Shown here piece by piece: positions 51,425 through 60,852 of a stretch of 64,000 bases of DNA. The notes beneath the pieces are model-generated. The model saw only the letters and a list, made by a program, of their open reading frames with translations, did not search any database and was not told the DNA's origin. How positions within the stretch are numbered: position 1 is the first letter of the stretch; each line of letters starts with the position of its first letter. The stretch is taken from NCBI RefSeq assembly GCF_014644535.1, contig NZ_BMKW01000006.1, positions 124,001 through 188,000 on the forward strand, read 5' to 3'. The position numbers and the translations under genes are program-made. This DNA comes from Neoroseomonas lacus. Lineage in GTDB: Bacteria; Pseudomonadota; Alphaproteobacteria; Acetobacterales; Acetobacteraceae.

Positions 51425-52600
51425 CTACTCGCAATCGATCACGTGAATGCCGCGCGGAATCGTACCGCCCAACTGCCGACAGCCGCCCTCGGCAATCACG
51501 ATCGACTCGCTGATACCGACGGTGAAGGCGCCCCATTCCCGCAGCGTGATCGGGATGTGGAAGCACATGCCTGGCTCCAATTCGACATCGACCCCGTCGA
51601 ACAGACTCATCACCTGCCACTCGCCCCAATCCGGCGCGAAGCTGACCCCGAGCGAATAGCCAGAGCGCTTGCGGTAGCGATCCGTCATGCCGGCGGCGTC
51701 GATGACCGTTTGCGCAGCGTGATGGACCTCGGCACAGCTGCGTCCCGGTCCGGCCACGCCGATGGCAGCCTCAAGAGCGGCGAGCACGACACGTTCCAGG
51801 TCACGGGCCAGCGTCGGCGGCTCGCCGAGCCAGGCCGTGCGCATCAGGCCGGAATGGTAGCGGTCCGAGCAGCCGGACATTTCAAGGAAGACCGCATCAC
51901 CTGCTTCCAGGCGGCGTCGACGCCAGGTCGCATGGGGCACGCCCGATCGCGGGCCGGAGGAGACGAGCGGCTCCATGCCCATGTATTCCGCGCCACCGGC
52001 AATGGCGGCCTGCATCATCGCGGCTACGATGTCGTTCTCCGTCGCACCAGGCCGGATGGCCGCGAGCCCTGCGCGCATGCCGGCATCGGATTGCGCCACC
52101 GCGCGCTCGATCGCCGCGAGTTCGCCTGGGGATTTCACGCGCCGCATCTGCTCCACGATGCCGGTGGCGTCGTCCGGTCGTTCGGGGAGGGCTTCGACCA
52201 GGCTTTCATAGAAGGAGATCGGCAGGAACCAGCCACCCTTCTCGATGGCGATGCGTTTGCGGCTGAGGCCGAGACGATCGAGCGCTGCGAGCAGAAGCCC
52301 CGCCGGCGCAACGCCATCGCCATAGGTCTCGAAGGCCGTGACAAAGCTGTTGCGCAGGAAGTTGGTGAGCTCCAGTTCCCGCAGCAGGAAGATCGGTTCG
52401 CCGGCGACCGGCAGGATCAGACATTGGAAGGTGTAGTAGCCTGGCGTCTGCTGGCTGGTCAGCCAGAAGATGTTTTCCGGGCCTGTGAAGATCGCCGCAT
52501 CCAGGCCGCGTGCCACGAGGGCCTGGCGGACGCGCGCCTGGCGCGCCTGGTATTCGGCGGCCGGGAAGACAGCCTCCACGCCGCGCTCGATGATGTTCAT
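51425..52600 (-). CDS. M24-fold (creatinase/DoeA-like) hydrolase lacking metal ligands
   Basis: 391 residues, pita-bread fold. N-terminal creatinase domain (ARQARVRQALVARGLDAAIF) and catalytic-fold segment (EYMGMEPLVSSGPRSGVPHA). In true metallo-aminopeptidases the sequence has D-x(10)-D, then His, Glu, Glu ligands. Here the second Asp is Leu (YHSGLMRT), the His loop reads GYSLGVSFAPDWGE and the first Glu strand is MCFHIPITL, so a metal site is unlikely. This pattern resembles creatinase and ectoine hydrolase DoeA, which open amidine/ring C-N bonds without metal. ATG 52600 overlaps the stop of the enolase-superfamily gene (ATGA). Substrate probably a small cyclic or N-rich amino acid derivative. 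Confidence 0.82.
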   Translation of the reverse strand: MNIIERGVEAVFPAAEYQARQARVRQALVARGLDAAIFTGPENIFWLTSQQTPGYYTFQCLILPVAGEPIFLLRELELTNFLRNSFVTAFETYGDGVAPAGLLLAALDRLGLSRKRIAIEKGGWFLPISFYESLVEALPERPDDATGIVEQMRRVKSPGELAAIERAVAQSDAGMRAGLAAIRPGATENDIVAAMMQAAIAGGAEYMGMEPLVSSGPRSGVPHATWRRRRLEAGDAVFLEMSGCSDRYHSGLMRTAWLGEPPTLARDLERVVLAALEAAIGVAGPGRSCAEVHHAAQTVIDAAGMTDRYRKRSGYSLGVSFAPDWGEWQVMSLFDGVDVELEPGMCFHIPITLREWGAFTVGISESIVIAEGGCRQLGGTIPRGIHVIDCE

Positions 52601-53703
52601 GGCCGATGGTCCCACAACACGTTGCATTCTTCGGCGGCGTGTTTCGACAGGCCAATCCCCGGCCCTCTCGGCAGGTCCAGGCCGCCGTCGCGATAGACCA
52701 AGCCGCCCGCCGGATCTCGACGGAGCTGGTCCGCGCCGTAAAGCTCGCGCAGGGTCACGCCGAGCGCGACGGCGGCATGGGCGGCGGCGAGTGTGCTCAC
52801 CACCCCCTCATTCATCTGGCCGACCATCACGCCGATGCCTGCTTTCTGTAGGAGCCGCCCTGCCGTCATGAGCCGGTCGAGGCCACCCAGCTTGGCGAGC
52901 TTCAGATGCGCCAGCGGCACCGCACGCGTGGTGACGAGACGCTCGACGGCCGCCATGTCACCGAGGCTTTCGTCGAACATGAGCGGCAGCGGCGATCCGG
53001 CCGCCAGCCGCGCGGCGCCGTCCCAATCGGCCGCGGGCAGGGGCTGTTCCAGGTATTCGAGGCCGAGGCCGGCGAGCTGCGCAAGCCGCGGCCCCGCCTC
53101 GGCCTCGCTCCATCGGCCGTTGGCATCGGCGGAGAGCCGCAAGGCCATGCCGAAGCGGTCACGCAACAGCCGCAGGCGGCGCAGGTCGGTATCGAAACCC
53201 TCAACGGCGATGCGCAGCTTCAACTCGGAGAAGCCGCGCGCGACGTAGGTCTCGGCGCGATGCCGAAGCGTGTCGTCATCGCACCAGAACAGCGTCTGGT
53301 TGGTCGCGCTGTGCGCCTCGAACGCGCCGCCGAGGTGCTCCGCCAGCGGCACACCCATCGCACGCGCCGCACCGTCCTGTGCCGCCATCTCGAACAGCAT
53401 GCGTGCGGGTGCCGAGAGCCTCGGCATCGCGGCGTCCATCGCGGCGGTGAACACGGCCCAGGGCAGACGCCAGTCCAGTCGCGGCGCAGCGTCGAGGATC
53501 TCGGCTTCAAGCCTGGGTGCGTCGACGCCGGTCAGATAGCTGATGTTCGTGCGGCTGGCGCCCACGGCGGCCAAGGCGCCGTCGCATTCCACAATGAGGC
53601 GTAATTCGCGCAGGCCCGGCACCGCGCCAGAGGTGGCCGTGTGCAGCGCCATCCCTCCTTCGTAGGCGAGTGGAATGGCGAGGATGCGGACGCGCAGGGA
53701 CAT
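52597..53703 (-). CDS. Enolase-superfamily enzyme, muconate-cycloisomerase/mandelate-racemase group
   Basis: 368 residues. Metal triad Asp193 (SADANGRW), Glu219 (LEYLEQPLP) and Asp244 (LMFDESLGD); base Lys162 (ELKLRIAV) and a Lys at 268/271 (HLKLAKLGG). The lysine pair on both faces of the active site fits the muconate-lactonising/dipeptide-epimerase subgroup rather than mandelate racemase, which uses His-Asp. It may racemise or epimerise an N-substituted amino acid. Overlaps the M24 gene and follows the ABC ATPase by 5 nt. Not expected to metabolise aromatics here, since the operon carries an amino acid transporter. Confidence 0.85.
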   Translation of the reverse strand: MSLRVRILAIPLAYEGGMALHTATSGAVPGLRELRLIVECDGALAAVGASRTNISYLTGVDAPRLEAEILDAAPRLDWRLPWAVFTAAMDAAMPRLSAPARMLFEMAAQDGAARAMGVPLAEHLGGAFEAHSATNQTLFWCDDDTLRHRAETYVARGFSELKLRIAVEGFDTDLRRLRLLRDRFGMALRLSADANGRWSEAEAGPRLAQLAGLGLEYLEQPLPAADWDGAARLAAGSPLPLMFDESLGDMAAVERLVTTRAVPLAHLKLAKLGGLDRLMTAGRLLQKAGIGVMVGQMNEGVVSTLAAAHAAVALGVTLRELYGADQLRRDPAGGLVYRDGGLDLPRGPGIGLSKHAAEECNVLWDHRP

Positions 53704-53708
53704 GCCCG

Positions 53709-54458
53709 TCAGTGCGACAGGTGGCTGAGGAAGCGCGTCAGCCGGTCCGGAATGTCGGCGCCGCGGCCGAAGAATGTCTCGGGTGGCGCGGCGAAGACCA
53801 CCGATCCGTCGTCCATGAAGACGACGCGGTCTGCCGCGCGGCGTGCGAAGCCCATCTCATGCGTCACGACCAGGCTGGTCATGCCTTCCTCCGCCAATTC
53901 CTGCATGACCTGGAGCACCTCGCCCACCGTCTCGGGGTCGAGCGCGCTGGTCGGCTCGTCGTAGAGCATCAGCGCCGGGTCCATTGCCAATGCCCGGGCG
54001 ATGGCCACGCGCTGCTGCTGGCCACCGGAAAGTTCATCCGGGAAGGCGTCCGCCTTGTCGGGGAGATGGACCTTGTCGAGCAGCGCGCGCGCCCGCTCGC
54101 GCGCCCGTGCGAGACTTTCGCCTTTCACGCGCTGGGGGGCGAGGACGATGTTGTCGAGTGCGCTGAGATGCCGGAACAGCTCGAAGTTCTGGAAGACCAT
54201 GCCGATGCGGCGGCGGATCTCCGGTGCCTCGCGCCGCGTGCTGCGGGCGATGTCGCGGCCCTCGAAAAGGATGCGCCCATTCTCGATCGGCTCCAGCACG
54301 TTCAGGCAGCGCAGGAGCGTGGATTTGCCGGAGCCCGACGGGCCGACGATGCAGAGACATTCGCCGCGGCCGACATGAAGATCGACGCCGCGCAGCACCG
54401 GCACCGCGCCATAGGATTTGTACAGCCCGGCGACTTCGAGCAGCGGGGCGTCACTCAT
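53709..54458 (-). CDS. Polar amino acid ABC transporter ATPase (GlnQ/HisP type)
   Basis: 249 residues. Walker [10 protein letters not shown] at 39-47, ABC signature [15 protein letters not shown] and Walker [18 protein letters not shown] are intact, with [20 protein letters not shown] as the Q-loop region. Drives amino-acid uptake. Start overlaps the permease stop by 4 nt (ATGA). Confidence 0.93.
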   Translation of the reverse strand: MSDAPLLEVAGLYKSYGAVPVLRGVDLHVGRGECLCIVGPSGSGKSTLLRCLNVLEPIENGRILFEGRDIARSTRREAPEIRRRIGMVFQNFELFRHLSALDNIVLAPQRVKGESLARARERARALLDKVHLPDKADAFPDELSGGQQQRVAIARALAMDPALMLYDEPTSALDPETVGEVLQVMQELAEEGMTSLVVTHEMGFARRAADRVVFMDDGSVVFAAPPETFFGRGADIPDRLTRFLSHLSH

Positions 54459-55180
54459 CGCACGCGCGCCCCATCGGCGGTGGCGCTCAGGAAGCGACCG
54501 AGCAGGCCGCCCTGCATGGGCCGCCCACGCCGCCGCAGCGTTGCCTCCAGCAAGGCCTGCAACACCATGAAGACGGTGGTCATGGCGAGGTAGTAGATGC
54601 CGGCCGCCGACAGCGCCTCGAGGTAGCGAAAGTTGGACGAGGCGGCCTGGTTGGCCACCAGGAGCAGCTCCTCGACGGCGATCACCGAGACGATGGCGGA
54701 CAGCTTCAGCATGCCGATGAACTGGTTGCCGATCGGCGGGACGATGATCCGCATGGCCTGCGGCAGCACGACCCAGCGCATGAGCTGCATGTCCCGCATG
54801 CCGAGGGCCCGTGCCGCCTGTCGCTGGCCAGCCCCCACTGCCCGGATGCCCGAACGCATGATCTCCGCCATGTAGGCACCCTCATTCAGAGATAGCGCCA
54901 GCACGGCGCAGGCAAAGCCGGAGAGGACGATGCCGAAGCTAGGCAGCACGTTGAAGGCGAAGATGAGCTGAAACATCACCGGCGTGCCCCGGAAGATCCA
55001 GAGGTAGAAGACGGCCAGGATGCGCGCCGGCAGGAACCGCACTTCCTGCAGCAGGGCGACCACCAGCCCGGCCAACATGCCACCCGCCAGCGAGCAGAGG
55101 CTGATCAGGAGCGTCATGCCGGCGGCGGTGACGAAGCGCTCGCTGGACAGGTAGTGAAGAACGAACTCCCAGAAGTTCAT
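54455..55180 (-). CDS. Polar amino acid ABC transporter permease (HisM/HisQ type)
   Basis: 241 residues with about five membrane helices and the inner-membrane EAA loop ([20 protein letters not shown]). Only one permease is present here; relatives are either homodimers or paired, so it probably works as a homodimer. Its start follows the binding-protein stop by 13 nt. Confidence 0.92.
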   Translation of the reverse strand: MNFWEFVLHYLSSERFVTAAGMTLLISLCSLAGGMLAGLVVALLQEVRFLPARILAVFYLWIFRGTPVMFQLIFAFNVLPSFGIVLSGFACAVLALSLNEGAYMAEIMRSGIRAVGAGQRQAARALGMRDMQLMRWVVLPQAMRIIVPPIGNQFIGMLKLSAIVSVIAVEELLLVANQAASSNFRYLEALSAAGIYYLAMTTVFMVLQALLEATLRRRGRPMQGGLLGRFLSATADGARVR

Positions 55181-55193
55181 CGGCCGCGGCCGG

Positions 55194-56015
55194 TCAGAAC
55201 ATGCTGCCTTCGCGCGGCAGGTTGTACTTGGTCATCAGGCGGTGATAGGTGCCGTCAGCCACGACCTGGCGGATGGCGGCACCGATGGCCTCCGACATGG
55301 CGTTGTCGCCCTTGCGCACGGCGATGCCGATGCGGGTGCCGAATTCGAAGACTTCGCCCACCGCCTGATAGACGTCGGACAGCTCCGAGACGATGCGCGC
55401 GACGCCGGCCGTGCTTTCGTAATAGGCGTCGGCGCGCCCGTTGCGCACCGCGAGTGCTGCCTCCTGCGCGCTTGGCAGGGTCATGACGGTGAGCTCGGGC
55501 TTGCCAGCCGCCTTGCAGGCGTCGGCGTCCTGGCGAGCATAGGTCTCCTGGATGCCACCGAGGGTCACGGCCACCCGCCTGCCGCACAGATCCTGCCGCC
55601 CGGCGACGTTCGACGGATTGCCGCGGCGCACGACCATCTGCTGTCCGATGAGCATGTAGGGCACGAAGTCCACCTGCTCGGAGCGCGCCGGGTTGATGTA
55701 CATGGCGCTGTTGATGATATCGACGCGCCGGCCCTGCAGCGCGGGGATCAGGCCGCGGAACTCCATGTTCACCGGATTGGGCTCAAGGCCCATCTTGCGG
55801 GCGACCGCCTCGCCGAATTCGATATCGTAGCCGGCCATGCGGCCATCGAGCATGAACTCGAAGGGCGCGAATGTTGCTGCGACACCGTAGGTCAGCTTGC
55901 CGGGCGTGATGAGGCTCGGCGTGGCCTGCGCGGAGGCCTGCCGCTGCGCGCCCAGGAGACCGGCGGTCGCGCCGAGGAGATGCCGGCGGCGAAGCGGAAT
56001 GCGGGATGTCGACAT
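55194..56015 (-). CDS. Polar amino acid ABC transporter substrate-binding protein (family 3)
   Basis: 273-residue periplasmic receptor. The leader contains RRRHLLGATAGLLGAQRQAS. Mature marks: YGVAATFAPFEFMLDGRMAG, DIEFGEAVARKMG, and FRGLIPALQGRRVDIINSAM. The arginine and aspartate ligands of alpha-amino acids are present in FVPY and GRRVDI positions. First gene of the operon with permease, ATPase, enolase-family enzyme and M24 hydrolase. GAGGAA precedes the ATG. Confidence 0.92.
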   Translation of the reverse strand: MSTSRIPLRRRHLLGATAGLLGAQRQASAQATPSLITPGKLTYGVAATFAPFEFMLDGRMAGYDIEFGEAVARKMGLEPNPVNMEFRGLIPALQGRRVDIINSAMYINPARSEQVDFVPYMLIGQQMVVRRGNPSNVAGRQDLCGRRVAVTLGGIQETYARQDADACKAAGKPELTVMTLPSAQEAALAVRNGRADAYYESTAGVARIVSELSDVYQAVGEVFEFGTRIGIAVRKGDNAMSEAIGAAIRQVVADGTYHRLMTKYNLPREGSMF

Positions 56016-56125
56016 GTCGGTTCCTCAATGCGGCGGACGTGGACGGGAATGGTCGGCTGCGGTTGGCAGCAATTACCGTGCCGGGCGGCGCTGCCGGGTG
56101 TCGCAGGTGCGGTTAGAAGGCTGGC

Positions 56126-57469
56126 TCAGGAATCCAATAGATTTTCACGCAGGGTGCGTCCGGCGTAGGCGGTACGGAACCGACCGCGGCGCTGAAGCTC
56201 CGGGACCAGGAGATCCGCGATTCCGATGAGGTCGAGCGGCATCGAGGCCGCATGACCGAGCATGAAGCCGCCTCGGCTGCCCGTGGCCTCGAATGCCTGC
56301 TCCAGCCGATCCGCAATATGCGTCGGGCTGCCGGCCAGCGTGGTGTCATAGTTGGTGGCGTCGCGTCGCCCGTGCTCGAAGAACTCCGCGCGTGTCAGCC
56401 TGCTGTCCGGACCCAGGCGGATCGACAACTCGTGTAGGAAGCCCATCGGCGAGGCCTGGCTGGCAATGATCTCCTGGTGCAATTCCCGGATCGTGAAGCT
56501 CTGCGGCAGCATCGCGAAGTCGTAGCCACAATTGTAGGACAGATAGGCGCCCACCGCTTCATCGGGCAACGATGCGGCGAGCCGGTCCAGCCGGGCCACG
56601 GCTTCGTGCGTCGTCGGCGCGATCACGATGGGCGTCTGCCAGAGGATACCGACCTGCTCGGGGTTGCGGCCCGCAGCCGTGAGCGCCTCGTCGAAGGCCT
56701 TGCGTTGGCGGACCTGCAGTTCGAGCGGCATGTCTCCGCCGAAGACGACGTCGGCGAAATAGGCCGAGGCACGGATGCCGCGCGGCGACCCACCCGCCTG
56801 GATCAGTACAGGCCTGCCCTGCGGCGAAGGCGGTGTGTTCAGCGGCCCATCCACTTTGAAGTGGCGACCTTCGTGGTGGACGTCGTGGACCTTGCGCGGG
56901 TCGCCGACACGCCCGGTCGTGCGATCCCAGATCATGGCGTCGGGCTCCACGCTCGCCCAGAGCTGACGGCAGACGTCGACGAACTCCTCCATGCGGTCGT
57001 AGCGGGCGCTGTGGTCCATCAGTTCGCCCATGCCGAAATTGGCGTAGTCCGAACGGCGCGTGGAGGTGACGAGGTTCATCGCGATCCGCCCCTTGGTGAG
57101 GTGGTCGAGCGAGTTCATCAGTCGCGCCGTGTAGTAGGGATGCATGAAGGTCGAGGAATAGGTCAGCCCGAAGCCGATATGCTTCGTGACACGCGACATG
57201 GCCACCGCGATCGGGTTGAGGTCCTGGCGCGGCCAGTTCACGCCCCATTCAACGGCGGCGTCGCGGTTGCCCTTCCAGGTGTCCGGAACGCCGGTACCGT
57301 CGCCGGAGAAGATGATGTCCAGCAACCCTCGTTCGGCGATGCGGGCCATCCCCTCGAACATCTCGATGTCGGGGAAGGTATGGCCAGGCCAGGCGCCCGC
57401 CGCGCACCAGCGGCCGGCCATGTGCGAGTAGGAGAAGTCGAAGCCGAGATGCATCTTCCGCTTGGGCAT
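56126..57469 (-). CDS. LLM-class flavin-dependent monooxygenase, NtaA/SnaA/DmoA type (first of a sister pair)
   Basis: 447 residues. Opening MPKRKMHLGFDFSYSHMAGR, core DIIFSGDGTGVPDTWKGN and NLVTSTRRSDYANFG, and the end LVPELQRRGRFRTAYAGRTL. Reduced flavin is supplied by an unlinked reductase. Similar to its neighbour at 57759 (same GDGTGVPDTW and LVTSTRR segments), so the pair is a tandem duplication, 289 nt apart. The gap 57470-57758 shows no gene. Substrate unknown; sulfone, sulfonate or aminocarboxylate are typical of the family. Confidence 0.9.
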   Translation of the reverse strand: MPKRKMHLGFDFSYSHMAGRWCAAGAWPGHTFPDIEMFEGMARIAERGLLDIIFSGDGTGVPDTWKGNRDAAVEWGVNWPRQDLNPIAVAMSRVTKHIGFGLTYSSTFMHPYYTARLMNSLDHLTKGRIAMNLVTSTRRSDYANFGMGELMDHSARYDRMEEFVDVCRQLWASVEPDAMIWDRTTGRVGDPRKVHDVHHEGRHFKVDGPLNTPPSPQGRPVLIQAGGSPRGIRASAYFADVVFGGDMPLELQVRQRKAFDEALTAAGRNPEQVGILWQTPIVIAPTTHEAVARLDRLAASLPDEAVGAYLSYNCGYDFAMLPQSFTIRELHQEIIASQASPMGFLHELSIRLGPDSRLTRAEFFEHGRRDATNYDTTLAGSPTHIADRLEQAFEATGSRGGFMLGHAASMPLDLIGIADLLVPELQRRGRFRTAYAGRTLRENLLDS

Positions 57470-57758
57470 GGTGCTGTTCCGATTGGGGCGAACGCCGGCT
57501 TGCGATGCAATTTGGGGACCAGAATGGGTCCATGCGCCCCGCAGCCTCAATTATTGGACAGGCAGCAGGCCTCTGGTCCCAAGGGCTCCTCGCCCGGACA
57601 TCCTTCGGCACGCAACTGTTGACTGCCGAGCTTGGCGTCGAGCGCTCCAGCCGAGCGTTCTCTTGCTCAAGGTGATTCGCACGTCGCCGATGATCGACCC
57701 TAAACCGGCGATGCTCGGCCGGCCAACGTTCATGTTCAGGCCGAGCAGGCGCGCGGAA

Positions 57759-59099
57759 TCACTGTTCCGCCAGGTTCTCGCGCAGTGTTCGGCCTGAGTA
57801 TTCCGTCCTGAACAGGCCGCGCCGCTGCAACTCGGGAACGAGCAGATCACCGATCGATTGCAGGTCGGCGATCACTGCGATGGCCTGACCGATCATGAAG
57901 CCGCCACGACAACCGGTCGCCTCGAAGCGCTCCTCCAGGACATCCGCGACATGCTGTGGCGTTCCGGCGAGGGTGTTCTCGTACTGCGTCACGGTCAGCA
58001 GTGCCTGTTCCAGAAAATCCTCGCGGCTGATCATGGTGTCGGCGCCAAACTTGTAGGCCAGCCTGGTGACGAGGCCGTTCGGCGACGCCTGTGTGGCGAT
58101 GATCTGCTCGCGCAGTTCGCCCAGCGTGAAATGCTCCGGCAGGGTGGAGAAGTCATAAGCGTCGAGGTAGGAGAGATAGACGGCAACAGCTTCCGGCGAC
58201 ATGGAGCCGCGCAACATCTCGCGGCAGGCTTGCGCCTCCCGGTCCGTCTCGCGCACTGCGATGGGCGTCTGCCAGAGCACGCCGACGCTGTCCGGATCGC
58301 GGCCCTCCGCGACGAGCGCCGCATCAAGGGTGGCGCGCTGCTTCACCTGCACGCCGATCGGCATGTCGGCACCGAAGATGTGGTCGGCGATGCGCGCCGA
58401 GGCCTGCACGCCACGTGGCGACCCACCAGCCTGCACGATCACCGGTCGGCCCTGTGGCATGGGCGGCGTGTTCAACGGGCCCTCGACCTTGAAGAAGCGG
58501 CCGGCGTGGTGGACGTCATGGACCTTCGTGGGGTCGCCCACCACGCCGCTCTCTCGGTCCCAGACCATCGCATCTGCTTCCGTCGCGTCCCAGAGCTGGC
58601 GGCACACGGCGACGAATTCCTCCATCCGATCGTAACGCGCGCCATGTTCCATCAGCTGATCGAAGCCAAAATTTGCGGCGTCCGTGCGGCGCGTGGACGT
58701 CACCAGGTTCATCGCAACGCGCCCGCCGGTGAGATGGTCCATCGAGGCCATCAGCCGCGCCAGGTAGTAAGGATGCATGAAGGTGGTTGAATAGGTCAGG
58801 CCGAAGCCGAGATGCTTCGTCACGCGCGAGGCCGCGGCCATGACCGGCAGCATGTCCACTCGCGGGAAGAAGACGCCCCATTTGACCGCGCCATCACGTG
58901 AGCCGCCCCAGGTGTCCGGCACCCCGGTGCCATCGCCGGAGAACAGCATGTCGAGGCAGGCACGTTCCGCGAGCCGGGCGGCATCCTCGTAGAGCGTCAC
59001 ATCCGGAAATACCCGGTCATCCCAGGCACCCGGCAGGTTCCATCTCCCGTTGTTGTGCGTCGTCGAGAGATTGAATGCCAGGTGCATCTTGCGGCGCAT
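57759..59099 (-). CDS. LLM-class flavin-dependent monooxygenase, NtaA/SnaA/DmoA type (second of a sister pair)
   Basis: 446 residues, homologue of the preceding enzyme. MRRKMHLAFNLSTTHNNGRW, LFSGDGTGVPDTWGGSRD, LVTSTRRTDAANFG and GDLLVPELQRRGLFRTEYSG. It follows the peptide-type binding protein by 8 nt on the same strand, so this copy is linked to uptake. Start 59099 is chosen because it matches the paralogue's beginning; no strong ribosome site is visible before it. Confidence 0.9.
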   Translation of the reverse strand: MRRKMHLAFNLSTTHNNGRWNLPGAWDDRVFPDVTLYEDAARLAERACLDMLFSGDGTGVPDTWGGSRDGAVKWGVFFPRVDMLPVMAAASRVTKHLGFGLTYSTTFMHPYYLARLMASMDHLTGGRVAMNLVTSTRRTDAANFGFDQLMEHGARYDRMEEFVAVCRQLWDATEADAMVWDRESGVVGDPTKVHDVHHAGRFFKVEGPLNTPPMPQGRPVIVQAGGSPRGVQASARIADHIFGADMPIGVQVKQRATLDAALVAEGRDPDSVGVLWQTPIAVRETDREAQACREMLRGSMSPEAVAVYLSYLDAYDFSTLPEHFTLGELREQIIATQASPNGLVTRLAYKFGADTMISREDFLEQALLTVTQYENTLAGTPQHVADVLEERFEATGCRGGFMIGQAIAVIADLQSIGDLLVPELQRRGLFRTEYSGRTLRENLAEQ

Positions 59100-59107
59100 A
59101 CTGAACC

Positions 59108-60700
59108 TCAGGCGTCGAGATAGGCGTGGGCGAAGGTTCCCTCGAAGCCATCGGCGCTGACGGAATGCCCTTCGACGTTCTTCTGATGGATCGTCATCCA
59201 GTTGGGGGAGACGAGGTTCAGCGTCGGGATGTCGCGCATCACGATACGCTGCACCTGCTTCCACATGTCGATGCGCTTCGCCTGGTCGAGCTCGGTCATC
59301 GACGCCTCCATCAGGGCATCGGCTTCCGGATTGCTGTAGCCACTGGGATTCGAGAAGGGCACGCCCCTGACGATGTTCTTCGACCAGTAGCAGCGCTGCA
59401 CGCCGACACAGGGGTCGAAGAGGTTGCTCATCGAGGCGATCTGCATGTCGAAGTCGCGATCCGTGTAGACCCGCTTCACATGGGCGCCGAAATCGTTGCT
59501 GCGCGTCTCGAGCGCGACGCCGATGCGGCTGAAGGCGGCACGGAGATAATCCGCCAGTCGCTTGTTGTCCTCGCCAGGATAGTCGAGCCGCAGCCGCAGC
59601 CGGGTGCGATCGCCGCCGCGCGGATAGCCGGCTTCCTCCAGCAGCGCCTCGGCCTTCCTGACGTCGAAGGCATAGGGGCTGGGCGTCGGATCATGGAAGT
59701 CGGTCAGGCCCGGGACGACGGGCGACGCGCACGGTGTCGCCAGGGCGTAGAACACGGTTCTGGCGATGACGGCGCGATCCACCGCATGCGCCAGGGCCTG
59801 CCGCACCGCCGGCTTGGCCAACGCTTCATTGGACAGGTTGAAGTCGACGCAGATGATGTTGGGCGGCGAATAAGTGTAGCCCTTGCGCTCGAAGCCCAGG
59901 AAGTTCAGGCCTTGCAGCCGGGTGACGTCGTTCAGCACGACGGGCGTGCGATAGCCGATGTCGCTGCTCTTCGTCTCGAAGGCGACGGAGCGCGACGCCA
60001 TGTCGGGATAGTATTTGGCGATGATGCGATCGAGATAGGGACGCGGCTGGTCCCAATAGTTCTCGTTGCGCTCATAGATCATGTGGCTGCCGCGCACCCA
60101 CTCCTTGAACTTGAAGGGGCCGGTTCCGATCGGCGCGTTGTTGTGCGGGTTGGTGAAGGGGTCGGTGCCTTCGTAGAGGTGCCGCGGCACGATCGGCGAT
60201 TCCGCAGCCTGCAGCGAACGCAGCAGATACGGCGTGGGCTTGGCCAGCCGCAGTACGACGGTGTGCGCATCCGGCGTCGCCGCCTCGCTCACCTGCGAGA
60301 AGGTGCTGCGCCCACGCGGGTGGACCGTCTTCAACGTCATGATGGAATAGGCGACATCGGCGCTGGTAAAGGCGTGGCCATCATGCCACTTGACCCCTTG
60401 CCGTAGCTTGAAGGTGTAGGTCAGCCCATCGGGCGACATGCTCCATTCGGTGGCGAGCTGCGGATGCGGCACCATGTCGTTGTCGTATTCCAACAGGCCT
60501 TCCGTCACCTTCGCCGAAAGCGGCAGGCTGGAGGTGCTGGTGAAGGACAGCAGCGCCGGGGGTTCCCAATTCAGCATCACGTTCAAGGTGCCGCCACGCC
60601 TCGGTTCGGCGGATTCTCCGGCGCCTGGCCGCAACGCCGGCAGGCCGGCCAATGCGCCCATCACGGCCCGGCGGGACAGGCGGAAGTGCTGATCGCTCAT
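59108..60700 (-). CDS. ABC transporter substrate-binding protein, family 5 (DppA/OppA type)
   Basis: 530-residue periplasmic protein with leader LSRRAVMGALAGLPALRPGA. Family marks include YTFKLRQGVKWHDGHAFTSA, GTGPFKFKEWVRGSHMIYER and NIICVDFNLSNEALAKPAVR. AAGGAG lies before the ATG. First gene of the pair with the flavin monooxygenase and divergent from the TetR gene at 60853. No permease is adjacent. Confidence 0.9.
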   Translation of the reverse strand: MSDQHFRLSRRAVMGALAGLPALRPGAGESAEPRRGGTLNVMLNWEPPALLSFTSTSSLPLSAKVTEGLLEYDNDMVPHPQLATEWSMSPDGLTYTFKLRQGVKWHDGHAFTSADVAYSIMTLKTVHPRGRSTFSQVSEAATPDAHTVVLRLAKPTPYLLRSLQAAESPIVPRHLYEGTDPFTNPHNNAPIGTGPFKFKEWVRGSHMIYERNENYWDQPRPYLDRIIAKYYPDMASRSVAFETKSSDIGYRTPVVLNDVTRLQGLNFLGFERKGYTYSPPNIICVDFNLSNEALAKPAVRQALAHAVDRAVIARTVFYALATPCASPVVPGLTDFHDPTPSPYAFDVRKAEALLEEAGYPRGGDRTRLRLRLDYPGEDNKRLADYLRAAFSRIGVALETRSNDFGAHVKRVYTDRDFDMQIASMSNLFDPCVGVQRCYWSKNIVRGVPFSNPSGYSNPEADALMEASMTELDQAKRIDMWKQVQRIVMRDIPTLNLVSPNWMTIHQKNVEGHSVSADGFEGTFAHAYLDA

Positions 60701-60852
60701 GCGCTTGACTCCTTGGCCCCGTCCTGGGGCGATGATGAGGCGCCAGCGCGGCCGGGTCGGTTGACCATGGCCGATGGCGGATGCGATGTAGGTTGCAGTC
60801 GGGATGCGGGAGGACGCGCCGGATGCGCCGCACTACAAGGCCTTCGTCGACG

